Notes under the pieces: model-generated | Databases searched by the model: none | Told to the model about the DNA's origin: nothing | The model's input: only the letters and a program-made list of their open reading frames with translations | Translations under genes and position numbers: made by a program | Shown here: positions 44,674 to 52,825 of the stretch, in pieces | Layout: the number at the start of each line of letters is the position of its first letter | Position numbering within the stretch: position 1 is the stretch's first letter | Assembly: GCF_032681285.1 (NCBI RefSeq) | Contig: NZ_CP136336.1 | Location: forward strand, 2,033,001-2,097,000 | Direction: 5' to 3' | Origin: Piscinibacter gummiphilus | GTDB taxonomy: Bacteria > Pseudomonadota > Gammaproteobacteria > Burkholderiales > Burkholderiaceae_C | Length of the DNA: 64,000 bases

Positions 44674-47622
44674 ATGGCAGGCGAGTCGGGGCTGGGCGCG
44701 TTGGCGGGGCCGCGCGGCGTGGCCGCGCCTGTCGGCCATTCCGACGCGTTGTGGCAGGCCTGCTGGCGCCATGCGCGGCTCCTGGCGAGCGGCGATGAGC
44801 GCCGCCTGCACGACGACCAGGGCCACTACTTTCCCGGGCTGAAGCTCAACTACACCGAGAACCTCCTGGCCGGCGACGGCCAGTCTGCCGACGCCATCGC
44901 CGTGACCGCCCGCCTGGCCGACGGCAGCCTCTACCGCATGAGCCGGGCCGAGTTGCGCCGCCAGGTGATCGCCCTGGCCCACGCGCTGCGCCAGGGCGGT
45001 GTGGCCGAGGGGGACCGCGTGGTGCTCGTGCCTCGAAGCGATGCCCGCGCCGTGGTCGCCGTGCTGGCCGTGGCCGCCATCGGCGCCAGCCTCGCACTGG
45101 CGTCGCCCGAGATGGGCCCGTCGCTCGTGGTCGACAGGTTCAAGCCGCTGGCGCCCAGGCTGATCCTGACGCATGCCGGTGCCATGCCGCACGACACGGG
45201 CATGCCCTTGGCCGACCGCGTGGCGCAGGTGGTGAAGGCCTTGCCTTCGCTGGAGGCGGCGATCGTGCTCGACGACGCGTCGTCGCTGCTGCCGCCGCTG
45301 GGCCTGCCAGTGATCGACCTGTCGCAAGCCCTGGCCGAAGGCCTCGACGAACACGGCGCGGCCACGCCTCTCTGGCCACGATTCCCGTTCCACCAGCCGC
45401 TCTTCATCACCCGCACGGCCGGGGCCGACGGGCGGCTGGAGTCGCTGGTGCACGGTGCCGGCGGTGTGCTGCTCGAGCACGTCAAGGAGCACCGGCTGCA
45501 CCTGGGCATCGACGGCCGCAGCCAGGTGTTCGCCCCGTCGTCGGTGGCGTCCGCCCTCTGGCTCTGGCAGCTGTCGAGCCTGGCCAGCGGTGCCGGCATC
45601 GTGCTCTACGACGGCCCGGTGCGCGACGCACGTACGCTGTGGCGCATCGCCCAGGATGGCGGCGCCACCGTGTTCGTGGCCCACGCCTCCTACCTGCGCC
45701 TGGGCGAGCACGCCGGTCTCGCGCCTGGGCGTGAGTTCGACCTCGCCGCGCTGCGCTCTCTGCTCTACACCGGCATGACGCTCGACGATGCCGCGGCCCG
45801 CTGGGTGCAAGAGAAGGTCAAGCGCCTGCCTCTGCAGGCGCTGTGCATGAACCCCGACCTGCTCGGCTGCCTGCTGCTGCAAGGCGCCGCGCCTTCGCTG
45901 GCCCACGCCGACAACCACAGCCTCGGCCTCGGGGTGCGGGTGGCCGAGCGCGGCAACGGGCTGGAAGGCGAGCTGGTGTGCCAGGCGCATTTCCCGTCGC
46001 GGCCGTTGGGCTTCCTCGATGACCCGCAGGGCGCCCGCTTCGCTGCCACCTACCTCCAGCGCACCCCCGGGGGCTGGTCGAGCGGTGAACGGGTGGAATG
46101 GGCGCCCGACGGCTCCTTGCTGCAGCGCGGTCGTGTCGACGGGCTGATGAACGTGCGTGGCGCGCTGGTGGCGCCGGCCGAGCTGCTGCCGCTGCTGCGT
46201 GAGTTCCCCGAGATCCGCGAGTCGGCCGTGGTCGAGCAGCAGCAGGCCGGCCAGCTTGGCGAAGGTCGTGCCGTGCTGCTGCTCGCGCTGCGTGAGGGCG
46301 CGAGCCTCGACGGCTCGCTGATCGCCCGCATGCGCCGCCGTTTCGCCGAAGCTGGCTCGCCCGCGCACGTGCCCGACCTCGTGCTGGAAGTGCGCGAGCT
46401 GCCGCGCCTGGCCGATGGCAGCGTGTGCATCGCCGCGCTGCGCGACGTGGTCAACGACCGGCCGGTCACCGACATGCGCCGCCTGCTCAACCCCGGCTCG
46501 CTGCGCGCCCTGCGCGGCGACCCGGCGCTGCGCCTGCCCACGGTGCCCGCCGGCCCCTTGCCGCCGCCGCCGGCTCCTGGCTGGCGCTCGCGCCAGGACC
46601 ACGAGGCCTACCTGCAGGCGCTGTGGGAAAAGATCTTCGGCTTCTCGCCCATCGGCCTCGACGACGACTTCTTCGAGATCGGCGGCCACTCGCTGCTGGC
46701 CGCGCGCATCTTCACCGACATCCAGCTCTCCACCGACCAGCGCCTGGCGCCCAGCACGCTGCTCAAGGCGCCCACCATCCGCCAGCTCGCCGCGGTGATG
46801 GACCAGGCCGCGTGGGACCTGCCGGTGCCGCTGGTGCAGCTGCGCCCGGGCAGCGGCCGGCCCTTCTTCCTGGTGCACAGCCTGGCCGGCACCTTCCTCG
46901 AACTGTGGGCGGTGCTGCGGGCGCTCGACACCCAGCGCGCCGTCTACGGCCTGCAGGCCCGCGCGGTCGGTGACGAGAACGCGCCCTACGTCAGCGTGCG
47001 CGAGATGGCCGCCGACTACATCGGCCACATGCGCCGCGTGCAGCCCGAGGGGCCGTATGCGGTGGGCGGCTATTCCTTCGGAGGCCTGGTGGCCTACGAG
47101 ATCGCGCAGCAGCTCAGCCGCGCCGGCGAGCAGGTCGAGCTCGTCACGCTCATCGACACCCACGTGCACGGCCGCTACCTCCCGCTGTGGGAGTGGGCGC
47201 GCTATTGCACCGGCTGGCTCGGCGTGACCTTCCGCCGCCTGCGCTCGCTGCCGCTGCGCGGACAGGTCGATTACCTGCGCAAGAAGTCGATGGTGCTGAG
47301 CGACCGCTGGCGCGTCGCCATGGGCCTCAACCCCAAGCACCCCGAGCTCGTGGGCGACGTGCTGAAGGAGGCCAACCTGCCGCCGGCCTTGCGCCGCACG
47401 CGCGGGGCGATGCTCGTGGCGCTGCGCGAATACCGCCCCGAGCCGTATGCGGGGCGCGTCGTGTTCCTGCGCGCGTCGCGGCCCAGCCCCGGCGACCCGC
47501 TGCCGGTGTGGCGCAAGGTCGCACACAAGCTCGAGATCGACGTCACCCCCGGTGACCACGACGAGATGATCAGCGGGGCCAACGCCAAGGCGCTTGCCGT
47601 GGCGCTGGCGCGTCATCTCTAG
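44674..47622 (+). CDS. NRPS-like protein: degenerate acetoacetyl-CoA-synthetase-type adenylation domain, carrier domain, thioesterase
   Basis: A 982-residue, three-part protein. Residues 1-610 follow an acetoacetyl-CoA synthetase-type fold, recognisable from GLKLNYTENLLAG and the VHGAGGVLLEHVKEH block. The catalytic motifs are eroded: the A3 loop reads FITRTAGADGRLES (244-257) in place of SSGTTGLPKA, A5 is MNPD (392-395), A7 has SGERVE where the ribose-binding Asp is expected, and A10 has G582-S583 where the catalytic Lys belongs. In contrast the carrier domain is intact (DDDFFEIGGHSLL, S673), as is the C-terminal type I thioesterase (GGYSFGG S801; D828 in LIDTH; H962 in GDHDEM). ATG 44674 is chosen for AAGGAG 5 nt upstream. 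It probably uses an acyl group loaded by another enzyme. Confidence 0.85.
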   Translation: MAGESGLGALAGPRGVAAPVGHSDALWQACWRHARLLASGDERRLHDDQGHYFPGLKLNYTENLLAGDGQSADAIAVTARLADGSLYRMSRAELRRQVIALAHALRQGGVAEGDRVVLVPRSDARAVVAVLAVAAIGASLALASPEMGPSLVVDRFKPLAPRLILTHAGAMPHDTGMPLADRVAQVVKALPSLEAAIVLDDASSLLPPLGLPVIDLSQALAEGLDEHGAATPLWPRFPFHQPLFITRTAGADGRLESLVHGAGGVLLEHVKEHRLHLGIDGRSQVFAPSSVASALWLWQLSSLASGAGIVLYDGPVRDARTLWRIAQDGGATVFVAHASYLRLGEHAGLAPGREFDLAALRSLLYTGMTLDDAAARWVQEKVKRLPLQALCMNPDLLGCLLLQGAAPSLAHADNHSLGLGVRVAERGNGLEGELVCQAHFPSRPLGFLDDPQGARFAATYLQRTPGGWSSGERVEWAPDGSLLQRGRVDGLMNVRGALVAPAELLPLLREFPEIRESAVVEQQQAGQLGEGRAVLLLALREGASLDGSLIARMRRRFAEAGSPAHVPDLVLEVRELPRLADGSVCIAALRDVVNDRPVTDMRRLLNPGSLRALRGDPALRLPTVPAGPLPPPPAPGWRSRQDHEAYLQALWEKIFGFSPIGLDDDFFEIGGHSLLAARIFTDIQLSTDQRLAPSTLLKAPTIRQLAAVMDQAAWDLPVPLVQLRPGSGRPFFLVHSLAGTFLELWAVLRALDTQRAVYGLQARAVGDENAPYVSVREMAADYIGHMRRVQPEGPYAVGGYSFGGLVAYEIAQQLSRAGEQVELVTLIDTHVHGRYLPLWEWARYCTGWLGVTFRRLRSLPLRGQVDYLRKKSMVLSDRWRVAMGLNPKHPELVGDVLKEANLPPALRRTRGAMLVALREYRPEPYAGRVVFLRASRPSPGDPLPVWRKVAHKLEIDVTPGDHDEMISGANAKALAVALARHL

Positions 47623-47713
47623 TCGCCTATCACAGCTGCGCACACCGGGCGGGTGCCTGCCGTCCTGTACCCTTGCGCCCGGCAAAAAGCAGAGCACCCT
47701 TGGTGGAGACCCT

Positions 47714-50542
47714 ATGTCCTGGATCCGGACCCTCGTTTTCCTGCTGTCGTGTTGGTGGGCGTGCAGCGCCGCCGCACAAGGCATTGAACCGGCGCCCGAC
47801 TGGAAGAGCGCAGACACCGCGCACTTCCGCATCAACTACCGCGCCGCATGGCGCCCGCAGGCCGAGCGCGTGGCGAAGATCGCCGAGCAGGTCTACCCTC
47901 GCATCACCAAGGCACTCGCCTGGGAGCCGCGCGGGCGCACCGAGATCCTGCTGATCGACCAGTACGACCTGGCCAACGGTTTCTCCACGCCGCTGCCCTA
48001 CAACATCATCGGCGTCTACATGGCGCCGCCCGATTCGGGCGAGTTGCTCGACAACAGCGACTGGCTCGAGCTCCTCATCACCCACGAGTTCACGCACACG
48101 GTGCACCTCGACAAGGTGCGCGGTTTCCCCGGCGTGCTGCAAAGCATCTTCGGCCGCCAGCCCTTCTTCTTCCCCAACATCTTCCAGCCCAACTGGATGG
48201 TCGAGGGCATCGCCGTCTACACCGAGAGCGAGCCCGGCACCGGCCGAGGCCGCCTGCGCGGGCCGGTGTTCGAGGCCTGGCTGCGTGCCGAGGCGGGCCG
48301 TGGCTTCCTCTCGCTGCGGGAGATCAACGCCAACGGGCGTGCGCTGCCGCTGTCGAAGTCCTACCTCTACGGCGCGTACTTCTTCGACTTCCTGGCGCGT
48401 CGCTATGGCGCCGAGTCCATCTACAAGGTCGTGGACCACTACAGCGGCAACCCGCCGTTCTGGCCGCGCCTGCACAACAGCCCGGTCGAGGCGACCGGCA
48501 AGCAGATGGACGTGCTGTGGGCCGAGTTCCTCGCCGACCTGCAGCAGCAGGTGAAGGAGCGTGCCGCGCCCATCCAGCAGAAGGCCGAGGCCGTGGGCGA
48601 GCGCCTGGCCGGGCCGATGTTCGGCGTGGGCGCCGTGGCCGCGCTACCGGGCGGCGACACGCTGGCCGTGCTCGAAGATGGCCTCCACCATGCCAAGCTC
48701 GTGAAGATCGGCAAGGACGGCAAGCAGACCGTGCTGGCCGACGTGAACGGCAACGCCGAACTGCATGTGAACGCCAAGGGCGAAGTGCTGATGAGCCAGC
48801 CCGACGTGTGCAACTGGCGCTACCTCGCCTACGACGTCTACCGCGTCGACGCCGATGGCGATGTGCACCAGCTCACCCACTGCGCCCGCCTGCGCCGCGC
48901 GGTGCAGGCCGGTGGCGGCTTCGTCGCGTTGCAGCAAGGGCAGGGCCTCACCCGGCTCGTGCAGCTCGACGCCAAGGGCCAGCAACAGCGCGTGCTCTGG
49001 GAGCCGGCGCCCGAGGTCAACTTGATCGACCTGGCCGCCTCGCCCGACGGGCAGCAGGTGACGGTCGTGAGCAAGCGGGCCGGTGCCTGGCGTGTGGACG
49101 CCTTCGACATGGGCCAGCCCGTGCCCACCGCGCGTCTGCTCTTCACGCACGACGCGCCCTTGCATGGCCTGGTGCACGGTCCCAAGGGGCTGGAGTTCAT
49201 CGCCGTGCGCGACGGGGTGTTCAACGTGTACCGCCAGGAAGGCGCCGCGTGGGTCAAGCTGAGCCACACCCACACGCGCGTCACGGCGCAAGGCGGCACG
49301 CAGGACGACGGCTCGCTCGCGATGGCCGTGATCGCCCCGGGTGGCTACGAGTTGCGCCGCATCGGTGCGGCCGCGCCGCTCGACCGGGTGGCCGCAAAAG
49401 CGGCGGCGCCGGCGGCCGCGTCCGCCAGCGCACCGGCGGCGGCGCCGGTCGCGGCCGGCTCGGCGCTGGGCGAAGGCCGCTCTTACAGCGCGCTGCGTTC
49501 GGTCTACCCGCGCGCCTGGTTCCCCGTCTTCTCCAGCGACCGCGGGCTCGTGAGCGCCGGTGCCAGCGCCTTCGGTGCCGACGCGCTCGGCTGGCACCAG
49601 TACGCCGCGACCTTCGCCTACGAGGTGACGCAGAACGAGCCGGTGGGCGCGCTGCAATACCTCTTCCGCGACCAGCACCTCTTCTCGCTGCAGCGCACCC
49701 TCACGCCGCGCGCCTGGGTGAACGGCGACGAGACCGAAGAGGTGCGCGCCTTCGACCGCAACACCAGCGCGCAGTGGCTGAGCGTGGTGCCCTGGCTGCG
49801 CCTCGACCGGCGCGTGCTCTTCGGCGTGGGCGCCGCGCTCGACCACGTCGAGCGGGTGCACCCCGAGAACTACAGCGCGCCGGTCAACCGCACCGAGCGC
49901 CTGCTGGCCGGCCTCTTCGAGTACGACACCACCGGCAGCAGCTGGTGGTCGGAGGGCGACAACCGCGGCCAGAAGGCCACGCTGCTCTACGAGACCTATC
50001 GCCCGTTCACCCGCGAAGGCCGGAACGACTACGACGGCGAGGTGGTGCGCCTCGACTGGCGCGGCTTCGTGCCGGTGGGCCGCAGCGTGATCGCCCTGCG
50101 CCACACCGAAGCCTGGGCCGAGGGCCTGACGGAGCCGTTCCAGCTCGGCGGCGCGGTCGACCCCCAGCTGCAGCTGGGCCTCGCGCTCAACAACCGCGAC
50201 ATCACCCTGCGCGGCTACCGTGGCAACGAACGCGTGCTGCAAGGCCGCAAGGCGCGCGTCACGAGCTTCGAGTTCCGCACGCCGATCACTGACCTCGACA
50301 CCCACTTCATGACGCCCGCCGTCGGCATCAACCGCGTCTCGGCGGCGGTCTTCTTTGACATCGGTGGCGCCTGGAACACCGGTCACCGCCCGCTGCACTA
50401 CAGCCGTGGCGTGGGGGCCGAAGTGCTGGCCGACCTCAAGTTCCTCTACGCGCTGGGCCTGCAGGTGCGCATCGGCGTGGCGCAGGGGCTCGATGAGCCC
50501 AAGGGCACGCGCGGCTACGCCACGCTCGGCAGGGCCTTCTGA
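47714..50542 (+). CDS. Secreted gluzincin-type metallopeptidase fused to propeller-like region and Omp85-like beta-barrel
   Basis: A 942-residue protein. The signal peptide is MSWIRTLVFLLSCWWACSAAAQ. The N-terminal third is a zinc peptidase domain with H124-E125-x-x-H128 (LITHEFTHTVHLDK) and a downstream glutamate E164 in WMVEGIAVYTESE, the gluzincin arrangement. Residues about 300-550 are beta repeats resembling a TolB/YncE-type propeller. After an Ala/Pro linker (about 557-582), residues 590-942 resemble a surface antigen/BamA-type barrel, with the LRGY block (DITLRGYRGNERVLQGRK) and a C-terminal Phe typical of outer-membrane proteins. It should sit in the outer membrane with the peptidase in the periplasm. 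It starts 91 nt after the NRPS-like gene, same strand. Confidence 0.83.
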   Translation: MSWIRTLVFLLSCWWACSAAAQGIEPAPDWKSADTAHFRINYRAAWRPQAERVAKIAEQVYPRITKALAWEPRGRTEILLIDQYDLANGFSTPLPYNIIGVYMAPPDSGELLDNSDWLELLITHEFTHTVHLDKVRGFPGVLQSIFGRQPFFFPNIFQPNWMVEGIAVYTESEPGTGRGRLRGPVFEAWLRAEAGRGFLSLREINANGRALPLSKSYLYGAYFFDFLARRYGAESIYKVVDHYSGNPPFWPRLHNSPVEATGKQMDVLWAEFLADLQQQVKERAAPIQQKAEAVGERLAGPMFGVGAVAALPGGDTLAVLEDGLHHAKLVKIGKDGKQTVLADVNGNAELHVNAKGEVLMSQPDVCNWRYLAYDVYRVDADGDVHQLTHCARLRRAVQAGGGFVALQQGQGLTRLVQLDAKGQQQRVLWEPAPEVNLIDLAASPDGQQVTVVSKRAGAWRVDAFDMGQPVPTARLLFTHDAPLHGLVHGPKGLEFIAVRDGVFNVYRQEGAAWVKLSHTHTRVTAQGGTQDDGSLAMAVIAPGGYELRRIGAAAPLDRVAAKAAAPAAASASAPAAAPVAAGSALGEGRSYSALRSVYPRAWFPVFSSDRGLVSAGASAFGADALGWHQYAATFAYEVTQNEPVGALQYLFRDQHLFSLQRTLTPRAWVNGDETEEVRAFDRNTSAQWLSVVPWLRLDRRVLFGVGAALDHVERVHPENYSAPVNRTERLLAGLFEYDTTGSSWWSEGDNRGQKATLLYETYRPFTREGRNDYDGEVVRLDWRGFVPVGRSVIALRHTEAWAEGLTEPFQLGGAVDPQLQLGLALNNRDITLRGYRGNERVLQGRKARVTSFEFRTPITDLDTHFMTPAVGINRVSAAVFFDIGGAWNTGHRPLHYSRGVGAEVLADLKFLYALGLQVRIGVAQGLDEPKGTRGYATLGRAF

Positions 50543-50548
50543 TCACGG

Positions 50549-50568
50549 GCGGCCCCCAACGGGGCCGC
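50549..50568. terminator. GC-rich hairpin between convergent genes
   Basis: An 8-bp perfect stem (GCGGCCCC 50549-50556 with GGGGCCGC 50561-50568) has a 4-nt loop and fills the 26-nt gap between two convergent stop codons. No T tract follows on either strand, so termination is inferred from position only. Confidence 0.45.
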
Positions 50569-50859
50569 TCAGTGCATCTTGTCGCGCGGCGGCTTCTTGC
50601 TGAACGACTTCGGCTTGTAGACGTTGCCCTCCCAGTGGCCATCGTCGCGCGCGCGGCGGATGGCCTCTTCGGCCAGGCGCTCGGCGCTCTTGCGCGAGCT
50701 GCGCCAGTGGTAGAGCTGCAGCCACCCGTGCTTCAGCCGCAGCCAGGCGATGCGTGCCCAGGCATCGAGTCGGGCGCGCCGCTGTGTACCGACCAGCAGC
50801 CGGATCATGAAGACCACGCAGAGCGTGGCCACGATGCCGGCAGAGACTTTCTCGATCAT
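50569..50859 (-). CDS. Hypothetical small membrane protein
   Basis: A 96-residue protein with one N-terminal membrane helix (about residues 6-24, SAGIVATLCVVFMIRLLVG). A strongly basic, Arg/Lys-rich cytoplasmic tail follows, with two Trp pairs (LDAWARIAWLRLKHGWLQLYHWRSS) and a C-terminal KPKSFSKKPPRDKMH. It starts at ATG 50859, the first Met with a signal-like helix; longer frames lack support. I do not recognise the family. It is convergent with the peptidase-barrel gene and on the same strand as the sugar genes upstream. Confidence 0.65.
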   Translation of the reverse strand: MIEKVSAGIVATLCVVFMIRLLVGTQRRARLDAWARIAWLRLKHGWLQLYHWRSSRKSAERLAEEAIRRARDDGHWEGNVYKPKSFSKKPPRDKMH

Positions 50860-50963
50860 CGTCAGGAAGGGGTTTCGGGGCGGGATGTTCCGCCCGTGGC
50901 GCCATCCTAGCGAGCGGGCAAGACCTTGGCCGCAGAATCGGTTCACGCCGGCCGACGGAAGGC

Positions 50964-51872
50964 TCAGCGCGTCGATTTCTCCACGCGCCACTGCACGTCG
51001 AGGCTCAGCGTTTCACCCGCCGACAGCACCCGCAGCCCCGGCCTGCCCGGCAGGTGGAAGGCGTCGATCGGGTGGGTGACGGGCTCGAAGCAGAAGGCGT
51101 TGCCGGCGGGTGGCCGGTACATCAGGCAGTAGCCGTCGTCGCGGCCGCGCCGCAGCGTGGCGAGGTCGCGCATCGTGAGGCGCAGGCCGTGCTCGGGCCA
51201 GTCGATGTGGGCTTCGCCCGACCAGCCGGTGTAGCAGTTGTCGACGAAGCTGCCTTGGGCGGGCGCGCCGCGGTTGAAGTCCCAGTCGGCGGGGATTGCT
51301 TCGGTGTGGCCGGTGGGCAGCGGGTCGCTGCCGGAGAGCCACACGCCTTTCACCGAGGTGGTGATGCGCGTGCCGGGCGTTCGGGGGAAGTAGGGGTGCA
51401 GGCCTGTGCCATAGGGCAGCGGCTCGGCGCCGAGGTGGGTGATGTGGATGGATTGGTCGAGCCCGCCTTCGAGCAGCGTGAAGACCTGTTCGGCGCGGTA
51501 GTGGTACGGGTTGCCGTCGTGATGCTTCGATTCGAGCGACAGGCGCAGGGTGCTCACGCGCGGCCGGTCGGCCTGCCAGGCCTGCAGCCAGCCATCGCCG
51601 TGGATGGGGTAGGGCTCTCCGGCGCGGTTGGGCGCTACCGGGTGGAAGTGGCCCGCCTGCTCGAAGCCGCCGCGGCTGATGCGGTTGGTCCACGGCAGCA
51701 TCGCGAAATTGGCGAGCGTGTAGCGGTCGGGCGTGGCGCCGTCCCAGGGGCGCCAGAGGTCGTGCCAGGTGTCCGCGTGCCAGGTCTGCCAGGCGGCGAC
51801 GCCACCGCCCAGCGTGGGCAGCAGGCCGAGGCGCTGCCCGGCGTGTTCGAGCCAAACGATGTCAGCCTGCAT
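50964..51872 (-). CDS. Aldose 1-epimerase (galactose mutarotase-like)
   Basis: A 302-residue galactose mutarotase superfamily enzyme that interconverts alpha and beta anomers of aldoses. Expected features are seen: NRISRGGFEQAG (Arg for substrate contact), the active His in PIHGDGWLQAW, the YGTGLHPYFPR block (second His) and a C-terminal Glu in FCFEPVTHPIDAFH. It overlaps the upstream SMP-30 lactonase gene by 11 nt and belongs to the sugar-oxidation transcript (dehydratase, lactonase, epimerase). There it would supply the anomer used by the sugar dehydrogenase. Confidence 0.9.
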   Translation of the reverse strand: MQADIVWLEHAGQRLGLLPTLGGGVAAWQTWHADTWHDLWRPWDGATPDRYTLANFAMLPWTNRISRGGFEQAGHFHPVAPNRAGEPYPIHGDGWLQAWQADRPRVSTLRLSLESKHHDGNPYHYRAEQVFTLLEGGLDQSIHITHLGAEPLPYGTGLHPYFPRTPGTRITTSVKGVWLSGSDPLPTGHTEAIPADWDFNRGAPAQGSFVDNCYTGWSGEAHIDWPEHGLRLTMRDLATLRRGRDDGYCLMYRPPAGNAFCFEPVTHPIDAFHLPGRPGLRVLSAGETLSLDVQWRVEKSTR

Positions 51873-52761
51873 AGAGATTGGGCGCGCGGCCCGCTTGATC
51901 GAGGTCGATGGAGAAGAGCGCGCCGGCGAGCGGCTGCGCGGCGAGTTGCGCCTCGCTCAGCTCGAAGCGCGCGGTGGTGATGAAGAGTGTCTTCAGGTCG
52001 GGGCCACCGAAACAGCAGTTGCTGACGTGGTCGGTGGGAAGCTCGATGCGGGCCAGCTCTTCGGCCGTCACCGCGTCGTGGCAGGTGACGCAGGCACCGC
52101 CCCAGTGGGCGATCCAGAGGCGGCCGTTCGCATCGGTGGTCATGCCGTCGGGGTAGCCATCGTCGTCGGCGAACCGGAGAAAGAGGCGCTGGTTCGAGAG
52201 CGCGCCGGTGGCCGGGTCGAGGTCGAAAGCGTGGACCTTCTTCTTCGCCGTTTCGTTGAAGAAGAGCGTGCGGCCGTCGAGCGACCAGGTGGGGCCATTG
52301 GTCACCGCGTAGTTCGCGTCGAAGGCAAGGGTGCAGCGGCGCTCGGCATCGAAGCGGTAGAGCTTGCCGGTGGGCGCGGTGCAGGCGAAGTCCATCGTGC
52401 CGCCCCAGAAGTTGCCTTGCGCATCGCACTTGCCGTCGTTGAAGCGGTTGCCTTCGATGTGCGGCTCGGGGTCGTGCAGCGGCTCCAGCGTGCCGGTGTC
52501 GGGGTCGAAGAAGGCGAAGCCGCTGCGCAGCGTGACGACCAGGCCCGGATGGTTCGCACGTTCGGCGACGGCAGAGATCTCTTCACCGAAAGGCCAGCTG
52601 GTGCGCGAGTGGCTCGCCGGCTCGTAGCGGTGCAGCTGGCGCCCGAGGATGTCGACCCAGTACAGCGCCTGCCGCCGTGGCGACCAGAGGGTGCCTTCGC
52701 CCAGCGTGGCGTTAGCGGGCCAGAGGCAGCGCAGGTCGGAGGTCGGTCGCGGGGCGTTCAT
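51862..52761 (-). CDS. SMP-30/gluconolactonase family sugar lactonase (L-arabinolactonase-like)
   Basis: A 299-residue six-bladed propeller lactonase. Divalent-metal ligands of the family are visible: Glu in LGEGTLWSP (about residue 22), Asn in VTNGPTW and Asp in YPDGMTTDANGRLW. The EGNRFNDGKCDAQGNFWGGTMDF block is diagnostic. In this cluster it should hydrolyse the 1,4-lactone formed by the SDR dehydrogenase (54703) to the aldonate used by the dehydratase (52826). The sugar is inferred as L-arabinose (or D-galactose/D-fucose, which often share these enzymes). It overlaps the epimerase gene and follows the dehydratase by 64 nt. Confidence 0.92.
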   Translation of the reverse strand: MNAPRPTSDLRCLWPANATLGEGTLWSPRRQALYWVDILGRQLHRYEPASHSRTSWPFGEEISAVAERANHPGLVVTLRSGFAFFDPDTGTLEPLHDPEPHIEGNRFNDGKCDAQGNFWGGTMDFACTAPTGKLYRFDAERRCTLAFDANYAVTNGPTWSLDGRTLFFNETAKKKVHAFDLDPATGALSNQRLFLRFADDDGYPDGMTTDANGRLWIAHWGGACVTCHDAVTAEELARIELPTDHVSNCCFGGPDLKTLFITTARFELSEAQLAAQPLAGALFSIDLDQAGRAPNLYAG

Positions 52762-52825
52762 GTCGGCGGGGTCGAAAGTGGAGGCGGCGCGATTGTGGAG
52801 GCTCGCGCCGTAACCGCTTTGTTCC

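Noticed and set aside
44642..47622. Treating the adenylation-like domain as a decaying pseudogene
   Set aside because: No frameshift or stop in 982 codons, codon use equal to neighbours, and intact carrier and thioesterase motifs downstream in the same frame argue for a maintained protein.
44488..47835. A 1,115-codon minus-strand frame opposite the carrier-thioesterase gene
   Set aside because: His/Arg/Gln-rich shadow of a coding strand with recognisable carrier and thioesterase domains; no own motifs or ribosome-binding site.
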